A DNA stretch of 64,000 nucleotides from Mayamaea pseudoterrestris (GCA_027923505.1 BROI01000005.1:310001-374000); one strand, 5' to 3'. Positions 9,651-17,435 are shown, counted from the stretch's first letter. Notes: generated by a model from the sequence alone, not told the origin. Numbers and translations are program-made.

Positions 9651-11288
9651 GTGACTCCTTTTTCACAGCAAATGCTTGTGTTTCCAACTATTCGACCATA
9701 TGAGCCAACAAGCGACCCAAGCGGCAAGCCAAGTGTCACTCCTTTTTCACAGCAAATGCTTGTTTTTCCAACTATTCGCCCATATGAGCCAACTAGAAGC
9801 CCAAGCGTGGATTTAAGCAGCGCAAGACCAAGCGTGGCACCTTTTTCACAGCAGATGCTTGTTTTTCCTACCTTTCTTCCAAGAAAACCAAGTAGACGGA
9901 CTCCATTTCCCAGACCCATTCGGAATGTGCCCACTCATACCATATCTGGAAGTCCACGCCCGGGAAAGTTAATGCGAATGCCTACCGGTATGTCGAATTT
10001 GATGCACATGGTCATGGTGAAACGCAGCTGCAAAGGAGGTCAAGTCAAGAAAATAAAACACACCGCAATGGGAAATATTTTGACAGTGAGGCTCAATACG
10101 TCAAAGTCAGGATGCAAGCTCATAAAAGGAAATGGAATGACTGTATCGTCATTACAATGGTCCAAGGGTATTAAGTCATCACGAATGAGTATGCGTAAGA
10201 GGGATGAACTGGGATCATTATATGTTAGCAACTACGACGCCAGTCCATCAGCTGGGCCTGAAGCAATGCCACGTCCAAACACGGTGCTTTTGAAGATTCC
10301 TGCGATGATGAACATGCGCGGGATGCAACATGCCCACTTTAAAACAGGAATCAGCAACAGCAATGGAAAGGGTAAACTCCCTGGTGTTCACAGCAAGACT
10401 ATTAGAGGAAAAGGAAGCCAGCCATTACCACCTCATCCCACTGGCAACTTAGCCCACAGCGTGACAATTAAAGGGTCAATGCGAGATTCGCTACACTTGC
10501 ATGGGTCTGTAACTAAAATTGGCAGCCCAGCTGTTCATTCGAGCGAAAATAGCAGCAAAGAGAAGCGAGGCATTGGATACACTAACTCATATGTCGGCGA
10601 CTCATCACAAGAGCCTTCCCATGCACCTGCGTCCATTCCGAGCATGACGGAGGACAGTTCTTGGACTTTGAGACCTGTACATGTTCAATCGCATGTATCA
10701 AGCAATTCCCCTTGGCGTTCAGACAAACCGACTGCCCCTAATTTACCATCTGATGCTTCATCCGCACTGAGTTCATATTCATTGGAAGATGAAAAGAAAA
10801 TTGAAGACGACGAGCAAAGTGAACACAATATTGTGATTGGAAGTAACACTCAAAGCCCACCCGAGTTTCTCTTCATGCCTACCGGTAATGCGGAAAATAT
10901 TGACCTCGCAATGCCTTCCGTAAGCATACTCGACAACCCGACCAAGGTACCCGCTGTCGCACCAGTGCTACTTTCAACGTCTGGCCCGCTCTCAAGTGAA
11001 GTCGCAAGCGTATCCACAACATTGTATCCTGAGGCTGTCGTAGCGCCCACTGAAACTGAAGGTGAGAGTCTGCAACCACCAAGGTGGTACTCGACGCGTG
11101 CACCAACAGACAATGAGAATGTTGACTCTCATAAAGACATTCGAGCAAAGATGATTCGATCCATTCCTTTCGTTATTGCCATGCTTATCACATGTTGTTG
11201 TCTGTGGACTTGTTTGGCCAGTATCCGACGCCGGAATGTCGAGGATGGCAAAGTGTACAGAAACCGTAGCGCAGCAATGACACGATGA
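1..11288 (+). CDS. Giant PSxxPS-repeat membrane-anchored surface protein (5' end outside window)
   Basis: The reading frame is open from the left edge and ends at TGA 11286-11288. Most of it is a tandem array of tetrapeptides of the form PSxx. After the array come three units containing FSQQMLVFPT, a basic Met/Lys-rich stretch (about 9950-10560), a Ser/Pro/Asp/Glu-rich stretch (about 10600-11130) and one hydrophobic helix (about 11160-11220, IPFVIAMLITCC) followed by RRR and a short tail. This predicts a type I membrane protein with a very long extracellular stalk. PSxxPS proteins are common in diatoms and other stramenopiles and are thought to be cell-surface or wall-associated; the exact role here is unknown. 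The start codon and any signal peptide lie to the left. The assembled sequence has a one-base shift near 3608, so the PSxx frame as given ends at 3613 and resumes in the next frame; see the separate entry. Confidence 0.75.
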   Translation, partial: HPPWLPVCLPALTQAACHQVCRQVTQAPSQVSHLAQDPVFFPVQHQACPSPWLPVCLPALTQAACHQVCRQVTQAPSQVSHLAQDPVFFPVQHQACHPPWLPVCLPALTQAACHQVCRQVTQAPSQVSHLAQDPVFFPVQHQACHPPWLPVCLPALTQAACHQVCRQVTQAPSQVSHLAQDPVFFPVQHQACHPPWLPVCLPALTQAACHQVCRQVTQAPSQVSHLAQDPVFFPVQHQACHPPWLPVCLPALTQAACHQVCRQVTQAPSQVSHLAQDPVFFPVQHQACHPPWLPVCLPALTQAACHQVCRQVTQAPSQVSHLAQDPVFFPVQHQACHPPWLPVCLPALTQAACHQVCRQVTQAPSQVSHLAQDPVFFPVQHQACHHLAQDPVFFPVQHQACHPPWLPVCLPALTQAACHQVCRQVTQAPSQVSHLAQDPVFFPVQHQACHPPWLPVCLPALTQAACHQVCRQVTQAPSQVSHLAQDPVFFPVQHQACHPPWLPVCLPALTQAACHQVCRQVTQAPSQVSHLAQDPVFFPVQHQACHPPWLPVCLPALTQAACHQVCRQVTQAPSQVSHLAQDPVFFPVQHQACHPPWLPVCLPALTQAACHQVCRQVTQAPSQVSHLAQDPVFFPVQHQACHPPWLPVCLPALTQAACHQVCRQVTQAPSQVSHLAQDPVFFPVQHQACHPPWLPVCLPALTQAACHQVCRQVTQAPSQVSHLAQDPVFFPVQHQACHPPWLPVCLPALTQAACHQVCRQVTQAPSQVSHLAQDPVFFPVQHQACHPPWLPVCLPALTQAACHQVCRQVTQAPSQVSHLAQDPVFFPVQHQACHPPWLPVCLPALTQAACHQVCRQVTQAPSQVSHLAQDPVFFPVQHQACHPPWLPVCLPALTQAACHQVCRQVTQAPSQVSHLAQDPVFFPVQHQACHPPWLPVCLPALTQAACHQVCRQVTQAPSQVSHLAQDPVFFPVQHQACHPPWLPVCLPALTQAACHQVCRQVTQAPSQVSHLAQDPVFFPVQHQACHPPWLPVCLPALTQAACHQVCRQVTQAPSQVSHLAQDPVFFPVQHQACHPPWLPVCLPALTQAACHQVCRQVTQAPSQVSHLAQDPVFFPVQHQACHPPWLPVCLPALTQAACHQVCRQVTQAPSQVSHLAQDPVFFPVQHQACHPPWLPVCLPALTQAACHQVCRQVTQAPSQVSHPSAGPSLLPSAAPSLSPSVAPSVSPSTHPSSLPSSVPSSDPSAKPSESPSAGPSLLPSAAPSLSPSVAPSVSPSTHPSSLPSSVPSSDPSAKPSESPSAGPSLLPSAAPSLSPSVAPSVSPSTHPSSLPSSVPSSDPSAKPSESPSAGPSLLPSAAPSLSPSVAPSVSPSTHPSSLPSSVPSSDPSAKPSESPSAGPSLLPSAAPSLSPSVAPSVSPSTHPSSLPSSVPSSDPSAKPSESPSAGPSLLPSAAPSLSPSVAPSVSPSTHPSSLPSSVPSSDPSAKPSESPSAGPSLLPSAAPSLSPSVAPSVSPSTHPSSLPSSVPSSDPSAKPSESPSAGPSLLPSAAPSLSPSVAPSVSPSTHPSSLPSSVPSSDPSAKPSESPSAGPSLLPSAAPSLSPSVAPSVSPSTHPSSLPSSVPSSDPSAKPSESPSAGPSLLPSAAPSLSPSVAPSVSPSTHPSSLPSSVPSSDPSAKPSESPSAGPSLLPSAAPSLSPSVAPSVSPSTHPSSFASCVPSSDPSAKPSESPSAGPSLLPSAAPSLSPSVAPSVSPSTHPSSLPSSVPSSDPSAKPSESPSAGPSLLPSAAPSLSPSVAPSVSPSTHPSSLPSSVPSSDPSAKPSESPSAGPSLLPSAAPSLSPSVAPSVSPSTHPSSLPSSVPSSDPSAKPSESPSAGPSLLPSAAPSLSPSVAPSVSPSTHPSSLPSSVPSSDPSAKPSESPSAGPSLLPSAAPSLSPSVAPSVSPSTHPSSLPSSVPSSDPSAKPSESPSAGPSLLPSAAPSLSPSVAPSVSPSTHPSSLPSSVPSSDPSAKPSESPSAGPSLLPSAAPSLSPSVAPSVSPSTHPSSLPSSVPSSDPSAKPSESPSAGPSLLPSAAPSLSPSVAPSVSPSTHPSSLPSSVPSSDPSAKPSESPSAGPSLLPSAAPSLSPSVAPSVSPSTHPSSLPSSVPSSDPSAKPSESPSAGPSLLPSAAPSLSPSVAPSVSPSTHPSSLPSSVPSSDPSAKPSESPSAGPSLLPSAAPSLSPSVAPSVSPSTHPSSLPSSVPSSDPSAKPSESPSAGPSLLPSAAPSLSPSVAPSVSPSTHPSSLPSSVPSSDPSAKPSESPSAGPSLLPSAAPSLSPSVAPSVSPSTHPSSLPSSVPSSDPSAKPSESPSAGPSLLPSAAPSLSPSVAPSVSPSTHPSSLPSSVPSSDPSAKPSESPSAGPSLLPSAAPSLSPSVAPIVSPSSHPSSLPSSVPSSDPSAKPSESPSAGPSLLPSAAPSLSPSVAPSVSPSTHPSSLPSSVPSSDPSAKPSESPSAGPSLLPSAAPSLSPSVAPSVSPSTHPSSLPSSVPSSDPSAKPSESPSAGPSPLPSAAPSLSPSVAPSVSPSTHPSSLPSSVPSSDPSAKPSESPSAGPSLLPSAAPSLSPSVAPSVSPSTHPSSLPSSVPSSDPSAKPSESPSAGPSLLPSAAPSLSPSVAPSVSPSTHPSSLPSSVPSSDPSAKPSESPSAGPSLLPSAAPSLSPSVAPSVSPSTHPSSLPSSVPSSDPSAKPSESPSAGPSLLPSAAPSLSPSVAPSVSPSTHPSSLPSSVPSSDPSAKPSESPSAGPSLLPSAAPSLSPSVAPSVSPSTHPSSLPSSVPSSDPSAKPSESPSAGPSLLPSAAPSLSPSVAPSVSPSTHPSSLPSSVPSSDPSAKPSESPSAGPSLLPSAAPSLSPSVAPSVSPSTHPSSLPSSVPSSDPSAKPSESPSAGPSLLPSAAPSLSPSVAPSVSPSTHPSSLPSSVPSSDPSAKPSESPSAGPSLLPSAAPSLSPSVAPSVSPSTHPSSLPSSVPSSDPSAKPSESPSAGPSLLPSAAPSLSPSVAPSVSPSTHPSSLPSSVPSSDPSAKPSESPSAGPSLLPSAAPSLSPSVAPSVSPSTHPSSLPSSVPSSDPSAKPSESPSAGPSLLPSAAPSLSPSVAPSVSPSTHPSSLPSSVPSSDPSAKPSESPSAGPNLLPSAAPSLSPSVAPSVSPSTHPSSLPSSVPSSDPSAKPSVTPFSQQMLVFPTIRPYEPTSDPSGKPSVTPFSQQMLVFPTIRPYEPTRSPSVDLSSARPSVAPFSQQMLVFPTFLPRKPSRRTPFPRPIRNVPTHTISGSPRPGKLMRMPTGMSNLMHMVMVKRSCKGGQVKKIKHTAMGNILTVRLNTSKSGCKLIKGNGMTVSSLQWSKGIKSSRMSMRKRDELGSLYVSNYDASPSAGPEAMPRPNTVLLKIPAMMNMRGMQHAHFKTGISNSNGKGKLPGVHSKTIRGKGSQPLPPHPTGNLAHSVTIKGSMRDSLHLHGSVTKIGSPAVHSSENSSKEKRGIGYTNSYVGDSSQEPSHAPASIPSMTEDSSWTLRPVHVQSHVSSNSPWRSDKPTAPNLPSDASSALSSYSLEDEKKIEDDEQSEHNIVIGSNTQSPPEFLFMPTGNAENIDLAMPSVSILDNPTKVPAVAPVLLSTSGPLSSEVASVSTTLYPEAVVAPTETEGESLQPPRWYSTRAPTDNENVDSHKDIRAKMIRSIPFVIAMLITCCCLWTCLASIRRRNVEDGKVYRNRSAAMTR
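3605..3613 (+). other. Single-base insertion that shifts the PSxx frame
   Basis: Every other copy of the unit reads GAGTCACCTAGCGCAGG at this point, but here it reads GAGTCACCCTAGCGCAGG. The extra C turns SPSAG into SP-stop in the upstream frame. Because the downstream frame then carries PSxx all the way to the membrane helix, the extra base separates the two halves of one gene. It lies in a short C run inside a near-perfect repeat, so a sequencing or assembly error is the simplest explanation; a true allele-level frameshift cannot be excluded. Confidence 0.85.
9651..9890 (+). repeat. Three-copy FSQQMLVFPT repeat after the PSxx array
   Basis: Units begin at 9651, 9735 and 9834 (spacings of 84 and 99 bp). 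Each encodes V(T/A)PFSQQMLVFPT followed by IRPYEPT or a diverged version, joined by PS-containing linkers such as SDPSGKPS. The first two are nearly identical and the third has diverged (FLPRKPS). The family is distinct from the 144-bp unit but keeps the same frame and some PSxx spacing, so it looks like an older repeat at the boundary of the expanding array. Confidence 0.9.
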
Positions 11289-11600
11289 GAGTGTTTACGC
11301 GCATGTGAAAAACAGATTTTTCCGCCATGAGTTCCTAATGCCGTAGTAATTAAAGGTATTTAAATTATTGAACTTTATGCGCATATAACGTCTGCGCTGA
11401 CAGGTGGCTTTGATGTTTTTGTTGAGGTTCGACATCTTATAGTTGCGTGACCAGGCTCCCGCGTTGCACTTCCGTTGAAATGTCACACCGAAAATTGGAG
11501 CGACACGTTTTGATGAAGATCATGGTTGAAGCGTGACCCACCCAAATTTTCGAATCGAACCTTCCACAACAACACATCATCGACATGCAGATCTGTCAAG
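11289..11600. other. Intergenic, 312 bp
   Basis: This holds the 3' flank of the PSxx gene and the 5' flank of the DMT transporter. A continuous frame extends upstream of the transporter ATG to 11526, but it has no ATG before 11601. No RNA gene, repeat or other element was recognised. Confidence 0.5.
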
Positions 11601-12998
11601 ATGAGACTGTTTTATAGAGGACAATGTTCTATATCCATCATCATTCTGCTAGCGCTATGCATATCAACAACCACTGCCTTTGTGTCACAGTCAAACAAGT
11701 TTGCGACGGAAATTCTCCGCCCACCTTTGTCGATTCATCCACTGCACGAAACAAAGACACCCTTGCCGACGGACAGCGATTCCAAAACGAAGGCAACCTT
11801 TCTACCGTTTGTGAATAATGATGAAAAAGCAGATAATATAGTAATTAACGATGAAACGTTAGCAGCAGACTCCTCTTCTCCACCTCCACTCTTTGAACTA
11901 AATCTTTGGACGGCGCGACTATTGCTACTGCTGGTCGCTGCCGTGTGGGGCACCAACTTTGCCTCGGTCAAGTATTTGGAAGGCCTTTGCTTTCATCCAC
12001 CCTGCAACCATCCTCCCAGTGAAGCCGCGTTTGCCCGCTTTGGGATTGCCGCCCTCGTCAGTTGGCCGCTGCTCGTCAATCAGCCGCTCAACGTTATATT
12101 GGCGGGTCTGGAATGCGGGACAACCATTACCATTGGTTACGTTGCGCAAGCCATGGCGCTCACGACGATTGAGAGTGGAAAGTGCGCCTTTATATGTTCA
12201 TTGACAGTGGTCTTTGTGCCAGTGGTGGCGGCCATCATGTATGGCAAACCAATCAAGGCTTCGACCATGGTGGCGGCTGCCGTTGCCTTGACTGGCGTTG
12301 GCGTTTTGGAGGGAATGATTGACGTCAAGGAACTACTGGGAATGTCGCAAGCAGTGGCGCTGGAATCGAATGAGTCTTTGCAATCGACAACGGCGAATCT
12401 GCAAGCAATCTCCGCATCCGCAGCAGTGGCAGCGTCGTCATCAACGATGGAGACGGCTGCACTTCCACTGGCTGGTCCACTGGAAACGTTTGCGAGAACC
12501 ATTGGAGTGAGCAAGGGTGACTTGATTGCGCTTGGACAACCATTGGGCTTTGGCTACACGTTTCTGAGAATAGAACACTACCAGGAGCAGTTCAAGAATG
12601 TTCCAAATCGCGTCTTGACCATTGCGGCCGCGCAATGCGTTTCAGTGGGCGTCTTGTCGTTCTTTTGGGTCCTTTACGACTATCATGGTACCATTCCCAA
12701 CTTTGGCTATATGATTGAGCCACATCGCGTGGCGACGCTACTTTGGACGGGGATTGTCACGACCGTGGCAGCCATTTTTCTGGAAGGCATTGCGTTGCAA
12801 AAGGCATCAGCGACGGATGCAAGCATTGCCTTTTCCTCCGAGCCGGTATGGGCCAGTCTCTTTGGATTTTTATTGCTCAAGGAGCAGCTTGGATTTGAGT
12901 CATATGCCGGAGGAGCAATCATAATGCTAGCATGTATCATTGGCGCTGCAGCTGATTTGAAGGAGCAGGAGGACAATAGGCTGCGTATAGAGTCATGA
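11601..12998 (+). CDS. Plastid-targeted EamA/DMT-superfamily transporter
   Basis: The frame from ATG 11601 encodes 465 residues. The N-terminus has a hydrophobic signal peptide (SIIILLALCIST) followed by TTA|FVSQ, which fits the ASAFAP-type cleavage site with Phe at +1 that directs proteins into diatom-type plastids. After a Ser/Asp-rich linker come two EamA-like halves with about ten membrane helices. The first begins at WTARLLLLLVAAVWGTNFA, typical of the family, and the second ends in a helix after PVWASLFGFLLLKEQ. The halves are separated by an Ala/Ser-rich loop of about 70 residues. Related DMT proteins move metabolites such as sugar phosphates, nucleotide sugars or amino acids; the substrate here cannot be assigned. 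A plastid envelope location is inferred from the presequence. ATG 11601 is chosen because upstream codons in frame lack an ATG and the signal peptide starts here. Confidence 0.85.
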   Translation: MRLFYRGQCSISIIILLALCISTTTAFVSQSNKFATEILRPPLSIHPLHETKTPLPTDSDSKTKATFLPFVNNDEKADNIVINDETLAADSSSPPPLFELNLWTARLLLLLVAAVWGTNFASVKYLEGLCFHPPCNHPPSEAAFARFGIAALVSWPLLVNQPLNVILAGLECGTTITIGYVAQAMALTTIESGKCAFICSLTVVFVPVVAAIMYGKPIKASTMVAAAVALTGVGVLEGMIDVKELLGMSQAVALESNESLQSTTANLQAISASAAVAASSSTMETAALPLAGPLETFARTIGVSKGDLIALGQPLGFGYTFLRIEHYQEQFKNVPNRVLTIAAAQCVSVGVLSFFWVLYDYHGTIPNFGYMIEPHRVATLLWTGIVTTVAAIFLEGIALQKASATDASIAFSSEPVWASLFGFLLLKEQLGFESYAGGAIIMLACIIGAAADLKEQEDNRLRIES

Positions 12999-13132
12999 TG
13001 AATCAAGCCGCTTTTTAGAAATTCGTTTTTTGCTAATCTTGTTATAACAGTGTTTTTAAACTTTGCTACCTACTCTCGTTGCTGTGTTACACATCAGTGA
13101 CTTAAACGTCGACTCTACCTTCCTTGCAACGC

Positions 13133-14024
13133 CTAATACTTGGAAAAGCCACCGTTGGTGGCCTGCTGAATGAGACCGAAGAATTCGCCCTCAGACGGAA
13201 TGTCGACGGCAATGCCATCCAAGGTGAATGTAAGATCAACACTGGCCGGACGATCCTTGCCCTTGTAGGATCCGCGGTACGAATACCCATCTACACTGTA
13301 CTTGCTCGTCCAACTCGAGGTTGACGCAGTACCCGTCGCCGTCCAAGAGGCTTTCAGCACCATATCAGCAAATCCATCCGACGCCGTGGAGCAATCGCCG
13401 TAGTAGCACCACTCATTGCCATACTCGTCAGAATCGCAAATTTTGATGCAGGTCTCCGTGACGACAAAGACAGCCTTGTCAACGCTGAACGTAGCAGTTT
13501 CAAGCTTGCTGGCAACAGCCAAACTAGCGTCTGATCCATCATAGACGTCAAAGTACAAGCTTGTGTGTGTCGCCGAGCTTTCATCGCAGTTGCTCCAAGT
13601 GTCCAACGAGCCGTATGCAAAAATGCCGGTCGTCTTGCTCGGTTTGCCATTTGACTGGTACTTGGAGACGCCGTCAAAGGCGGACAAGTAGAAGGTGCTG
13701 CCGTAGTCGCAATTGCCACTCATCCAATAGACGTCGGCTGATGCGCCATAGCCAACTGTCGAGTACTTCTCCTTGGTGCTTGTAGCGAGGTGGCGGTGAT
13801 GAGCGGGAGTCGGAAGGTTCAACTTGTTGGACAATTCCTCAATGTTACGAGTTCCAGCCTGCCGCGGGTTAGATGAGAGGCTCAACAAGTGAGAAACATG
13901 CGATGTTGCTCAAAATTAGAACAATGACTGTATACAATGCGCAATCTCAGCCACCACTTACTTTGGCAGCAAACGCCAAGGGAGCCGTCATGAAGAAGAT
14001 GGCGGTAACAGTATTGAGCTTCAT
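13133..14024 (-). CDS. Small secreted protein of unknown function, two exons
   Basis: Exon 1 is 14024-13962 and exon 2 is 13858-13133, separated by a 103-bp intron (13961-13859). The donor is AAA|GTAAGT and the acceptor GCGGCAG|GCT, both in phase 0. The spliced product is 262 residues and starts with a clear signal peptide (MKLNTVTAIFFMTAPLAFA). The mature part is rich in Tyr, Ser, Gly and Asp, with several Cys in CDYG, CDESS, CIKICDS and EWCYYGDC. No family was recognised and there is no membrane helix after the signal. Without the intron the second exon would lack a signal peptide, which is the main reason to accept the splice. Extracellular location is inferred. Confidence 0.75.
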
Positions 14025-14342
14025 GGTCGAATGTGACGATGGTGTGGTTAGTTTCTTGCGAAAAAATGGATTATGAAACAGTTTGTGAGGCAATGCGGTA
14101 TAAATTGGCGAGACGCAAACGTGTTTGTAGTCATGGTTGTTCGAGAAAAATAGCTTGTTCACGGGAAAGATTTCAGAATACCGGTGCGATGTAGGCTACC
14201 GTCCCTTTTTCAACGCATCTCGCTACCCCGCAACAACCGAGATGAAGGCTTTGTCGATCGTTCAGCATCAACTCATTCATTCTCTAATATGAATTCTATT
14301 AGTTTACTTCGTACACATTTATTCCTGCTCCAATGCAAGTGT

Positions 14343-17300
14343 TCAATGTACCAGTATGCGCTCCTCAAAAACGACACCTTCCTTTGCCAACGCAAATAAC
14401 ACTGGCTCGTATACGGTGCAATCGGTAGGTAAAAGCAAGCCGCACTTGTCTTGAAAATGCCCCGCGAGGATCAAGTTGGCTGAAGCGGCTGTAGTGTATC
14501 CAACCGTCTTAGCCATGGCCGATTGCTTCGGGTCTCCCAAGAGTCGCAGACTCGATTTATGGCGCTCTCTGTGCCCATCTTCAAACAGAGCATCGATTGT
14601 GTGATGCATGACGACCATATCACTTTCACCAGCTTTAAACATCATTTGTTGTTCCAGCTTGCCGCAAAACGCATCGACGATGGATGCCTCCGGCCCGAAA
14701 GAAGCATCGCCGTGGAGCATACCAAGCCAATTCAGCGCAGCCATGGCGCGAGTCGCTTCTCCAACGTCCTCATCAGCGCATGCAAGTAAAAAGTCTTCAA
14801 GACTGTCAAAACCACCTCGCTCATTTCGCAGTTGGGCAATAACGCTTGTCCATGATGTAAGCGCCGTGACGTTTTCACTGAATAGACCAACGTTTTTCAT
14901 TGTGTTCACGAGCCTGGAGAATCCCTTGTAACGCAACGTTCCTCGAAAAATCGATGGAACATCCCCAATACCGTACACGTTCTCATACGACAAAGAATCA
15001 CGATTCGGTATGACTTCAAGATCAAGGTCAGCAAACGACTCAGTGAATGGGACTGCCGACTGCAAGAGCTCCCAACCAGTAATTTCAACTACGCGATTCT
15101 CTGCCCGATACTTAGCACTATTCAGACTAGCTCGAATGACACCACGAGGACTCCAGCTAAATTTGTATCGGAAAGGGTTGTCGGCAGCTTCGGGTGACGG
15201 CAAACCGCCGCAGACACTTGAAAACAGGGTCAAAGTTCCACCTCGCCCTTTTATGTCATCAATTATCTTCATGGCACTCATGTGATCCAAGCCAGGGTCC
15301 AACCCCACTTCGTTCAGAATGACAACACCCGCCGCCGCCGCTCGCTTGCCCTTGGTACGCATCTCGTCGCTCTCATAACTCGCAGTAACCATGGCAGCTT
15401 GATGGAAGATGCATTCTTCGGCGATCCGAGTGTGCATTGGGGCGGGTAAGAGACTAATGACAAGATCAGAATCCTCAATCAGTTCTGATACCAGTCGCAC
15501 ATTATTAGCAACATCAACTGCCATGTGCCGACCGTTTTTTGCAAGCTTTGATGCTTCGAGGGCATCAGCTTCCTTCTCGCTAGCAACAGTGACGCAAACA
15601 TGCTCCGAACGGCCAAGATATTCAACAACACTTTTTGAAACATGCCCAGCACCAAGAATTAATACTCGTTTACATTGTGCTTGCTCTGTCACTGTGGTCG
15701 TTTGCTTAGAAACCCCATTTATTGCATCATGGTGGTCGATAATAGTTAAAGCGGCAGCCGCTGGCTCAACTGCACGGGCGAGCGCTCTAAGTTTTGCGTA
15801 GACTAAATCCAAAGTCGCTACATCCGACGCCATGAGCTTCAAAAGTACCGAAGACTTTGAGCTTGTTCCATCATTAGTTGGTTGACAAATACTGAGCTGC
15901 TCAACAACCAGACTGATTCCATGTCGTTCAATGACATCAAGCACTTGGTTGATGAGGCCGGAATCAAACAAGTGACCGCGCAGCGATACGAGAATGCTTG
16001 TCAATTTGTTTTGGTCCAATGCAAGAGGAGATTGTCGCAGAAAAGACTCCAAGTAACGATACCGATGCTCTAGCTGACCCGATGCAGTCGTAATGCAAGC
16101 CGTCGCAAGGCCCTTTCGCAGCAGCGCCGAATCAACTCCGGCTACATTTTCGCCTTGGACATGTCGCGCATGCACAATTTCACTCACCACCGTCATGGCC
16201 GACTCGCCAAAGTGCAGAGTACTATCCAAAGGTAGCTCCGTCGGTAAAATGGAAACTCCCATGACGGCAATACCATTTGCGGAAATCTCGTCTTTTATAA
16301 CACGCTGCTGGATGGGATCGTATTCAAAGAATGGCTGTTCAATTGCTGTTGTCTTTTCCAAAAATTCGATTGACCCATTGACATCGCACGTGATATCCCC
16401 GACAAAGAGTAGCCGACTCGCGCCACTATGTTTCTGCTCGGCCAGTCGCCTCATTTGCTGCTTGGTCAAGAGACGTGGAAATCGAGCGTCCCAATAAACG
16501 GCATTGACAATAGCTTCGCAAAATGGAGCCACTTTGCGATGGAAAGTGCATCGATACAGTTCGGGGTGTAGTGAAAAGTCTTGACGGTCGAATGCTTCGC
16601 CATTTGTCTTTTGAAACACGTCGGATAGACCGACTGGTACCAAGTAAACCTTGTTCTCCGTTGCATGATGCGGCAAGTCATCCACCGAAATCAAGTCATG
16701 CGGAAGCAGTGACAAAATCTCCATGGCGCCATTGTGCACACATCCGCCCTTACCAGTGACTGCAATCACCAGTGGTCGGTCCAGTATATTTGTAGACGAC
16801 GCTAGTTCCGATCCAATCTTGCGCACACATTCCTTGGCCGCATCCAGCGATTCATGCATAAAAGTTGGCGGAACATGCAACAATGGCGTCGCCAATTCGT
16901 GTGAATGCAGCAACTTTCGCCCTAAACCATGCAATGAGTCAATGGCACCAGCCAAACCGGCGTATCGTCCAAAGCTCACCAATCGCTTCGGCTGCGGCAG
17001 TGCGTCGTTTTTGACACACTCCCAGTCCAGTAATTGAATCTGGCGATTCATACAATCCTGCAATAGCTCTAAATTCTCAGCTTGACCCTTGATGAGATGC
17101 GAAAAGAAGATTGCTGTGCAATGGCTTGGGATGGATCGTGATGCTAGTGGCCGCTTGACACTCAAGACTAGGCCCGCTTTGGAAATGTCTTCAGTTACAA
17201 CTGCACCAGCTTGCTCGTATTCGGCATTAGTAAAAATGCGAGTCTTGCTTGGCTGCACCAGTACTTGTAATTGGTCCGTGTTGGAGTGTTTTTCGAGCAA

Positions 17301-17435
17301 GGCTTTGACGTGAATAGGTGCAAGTGGCGCTCGACGCTCCCAAACACTGTACGTTTCGCGAAGCATAGCAATGGTAGTTTTGTAACGATAACTAAGATGT
17401 AGACGAAACATGGCTCGATTTGTACAAAACTTCAT
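14343..17435 (-). CDS. AASS: Lysine-ketoglutarate reductase / saccharopine dehydrogenase (alpha-aminoadipic semialdehyde synthase)
   Basis: This bifunctional enzyme performs the first two steps of lysine breakdown, joining lysine with 2-oxoglutarate to saccharopine and then oxidising it to aminoadipic semialdehyde and glutamate. The N-terminal LKR half starts with RETYSVWERRAPLAP and carries the LVSFGRYAGLAGAID segment. The SDH half begins near residue 590 with the Rossmann motif ILGAGHVSKSV and includes NEVGLDPGLDHMSAMK, typical of saccharopine dehydrogenase. The open frame runs to 17672, but its upstream part has no ATG. ATG 17435 gives 1030 residues with a short Arg-rich, acid-free N-terminus (MKFCTNRAMFRLHLSYRYK) that could be a mitochondrial transit peptide, the usual location. 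A second ATG at 17411 is possible. No intron is needed. Confidence 0.93.
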   Translation of the reverse strand: MKFCTNRAMFRLHLSYRYKTTIAMLRETYSVWERRAPLAPIHVKALLEKHSNTDQLQVLVQPSKTRIFTNAEYEQAGAVVTEDISKAGLVLSVKRPLASRSIPSHCTAIFFSHLIKGQAENLELLQDCMNRQIQLLDWECVKNDALPQPKRLVSFGRYAGLAGAIDSLHGLGRKLLHSHELATPLLHVPPTFMHESLDAAKECVRKIGSELASSTNILDRPLVIAVTGKGGCVHNGAMEILSLLPHDLISVDDLPHHATENKVYLVPVGLSDVFQKTNGEAFDRQDFSLHPELYRCTFHRKVAPFCEAIVNAVYWDARFPRLLTKQQMRRLAEQKHSGASRLLFVGDITCDVNGSIEFLEKTTAIEQPFFEYDPIQQRVIKDEISANGIAVMGVSILPTELPLDSTLHFGESAMTVVSEIVHARHVQGENVAGVDSALLRKGLATACITTASGQLEHRYRYLESFLRQSPLALDQNKLTSILVSLRGHLFDSGLINQVLDVIERHGISLVVEQLSICQPTNDGTSSKSSVLLKLMASDVATLDLVYAKLRALARAVEPAAAALTIIDHHDAINGVSKQTTTVTEQAQCKRVLILGAGHVSKSVVEYLGRSEHVCVTVASEKEADALEASKLAKNGRHMAVDVANNVRLVSELIEDSDLVISLLPAPMHTRIAEECIFHQAAMVTASYESDEMRTKGKRAAAAGVVILNEVGLDPGLDHMSAMKIIDDIKGRGGTLTLFSSVCGGLPSPEAADNPFRYKFSWSPRGVIRASLNSAKYRAENRVVEITGWELLQSAVPFTESFADLDLEVIPNRDSLSYENVYGIGDVPSIFRGTLRYKGFSRLVNTMKNVGLFSENVTALTSWTSVIAQLRNERGGFDSLEDFLLACADEDVGEATRAMAALNWLGMLHGDASFGPEASIVDAFCGKLEQQMMFKAGESDMVVMHHTIDALFEDGHRERHKSSLRLLGDPKQSAMAKTVGYTTAASANLILAGHFQDKCGLLLPTDCTVYEPVLFALAKEGVVFEERILVH

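Noticed and set aside
21-9654. Very long Cys/Gln-rich open frames overlapping the PSxx array (LPALTQAACHQVCRQ type)
   Set aside because: They are the second stop-free frame of the same 144-bp unit. Only the PSxx frame connects to the conserved tail and membrane helix, and PSxx proteins are a known stramenopile class.
9593-9934. Minus-strand frame over the FSQQML repeats
   Set aside because: It is antisense to the surface-protein tail and follows its repeats.
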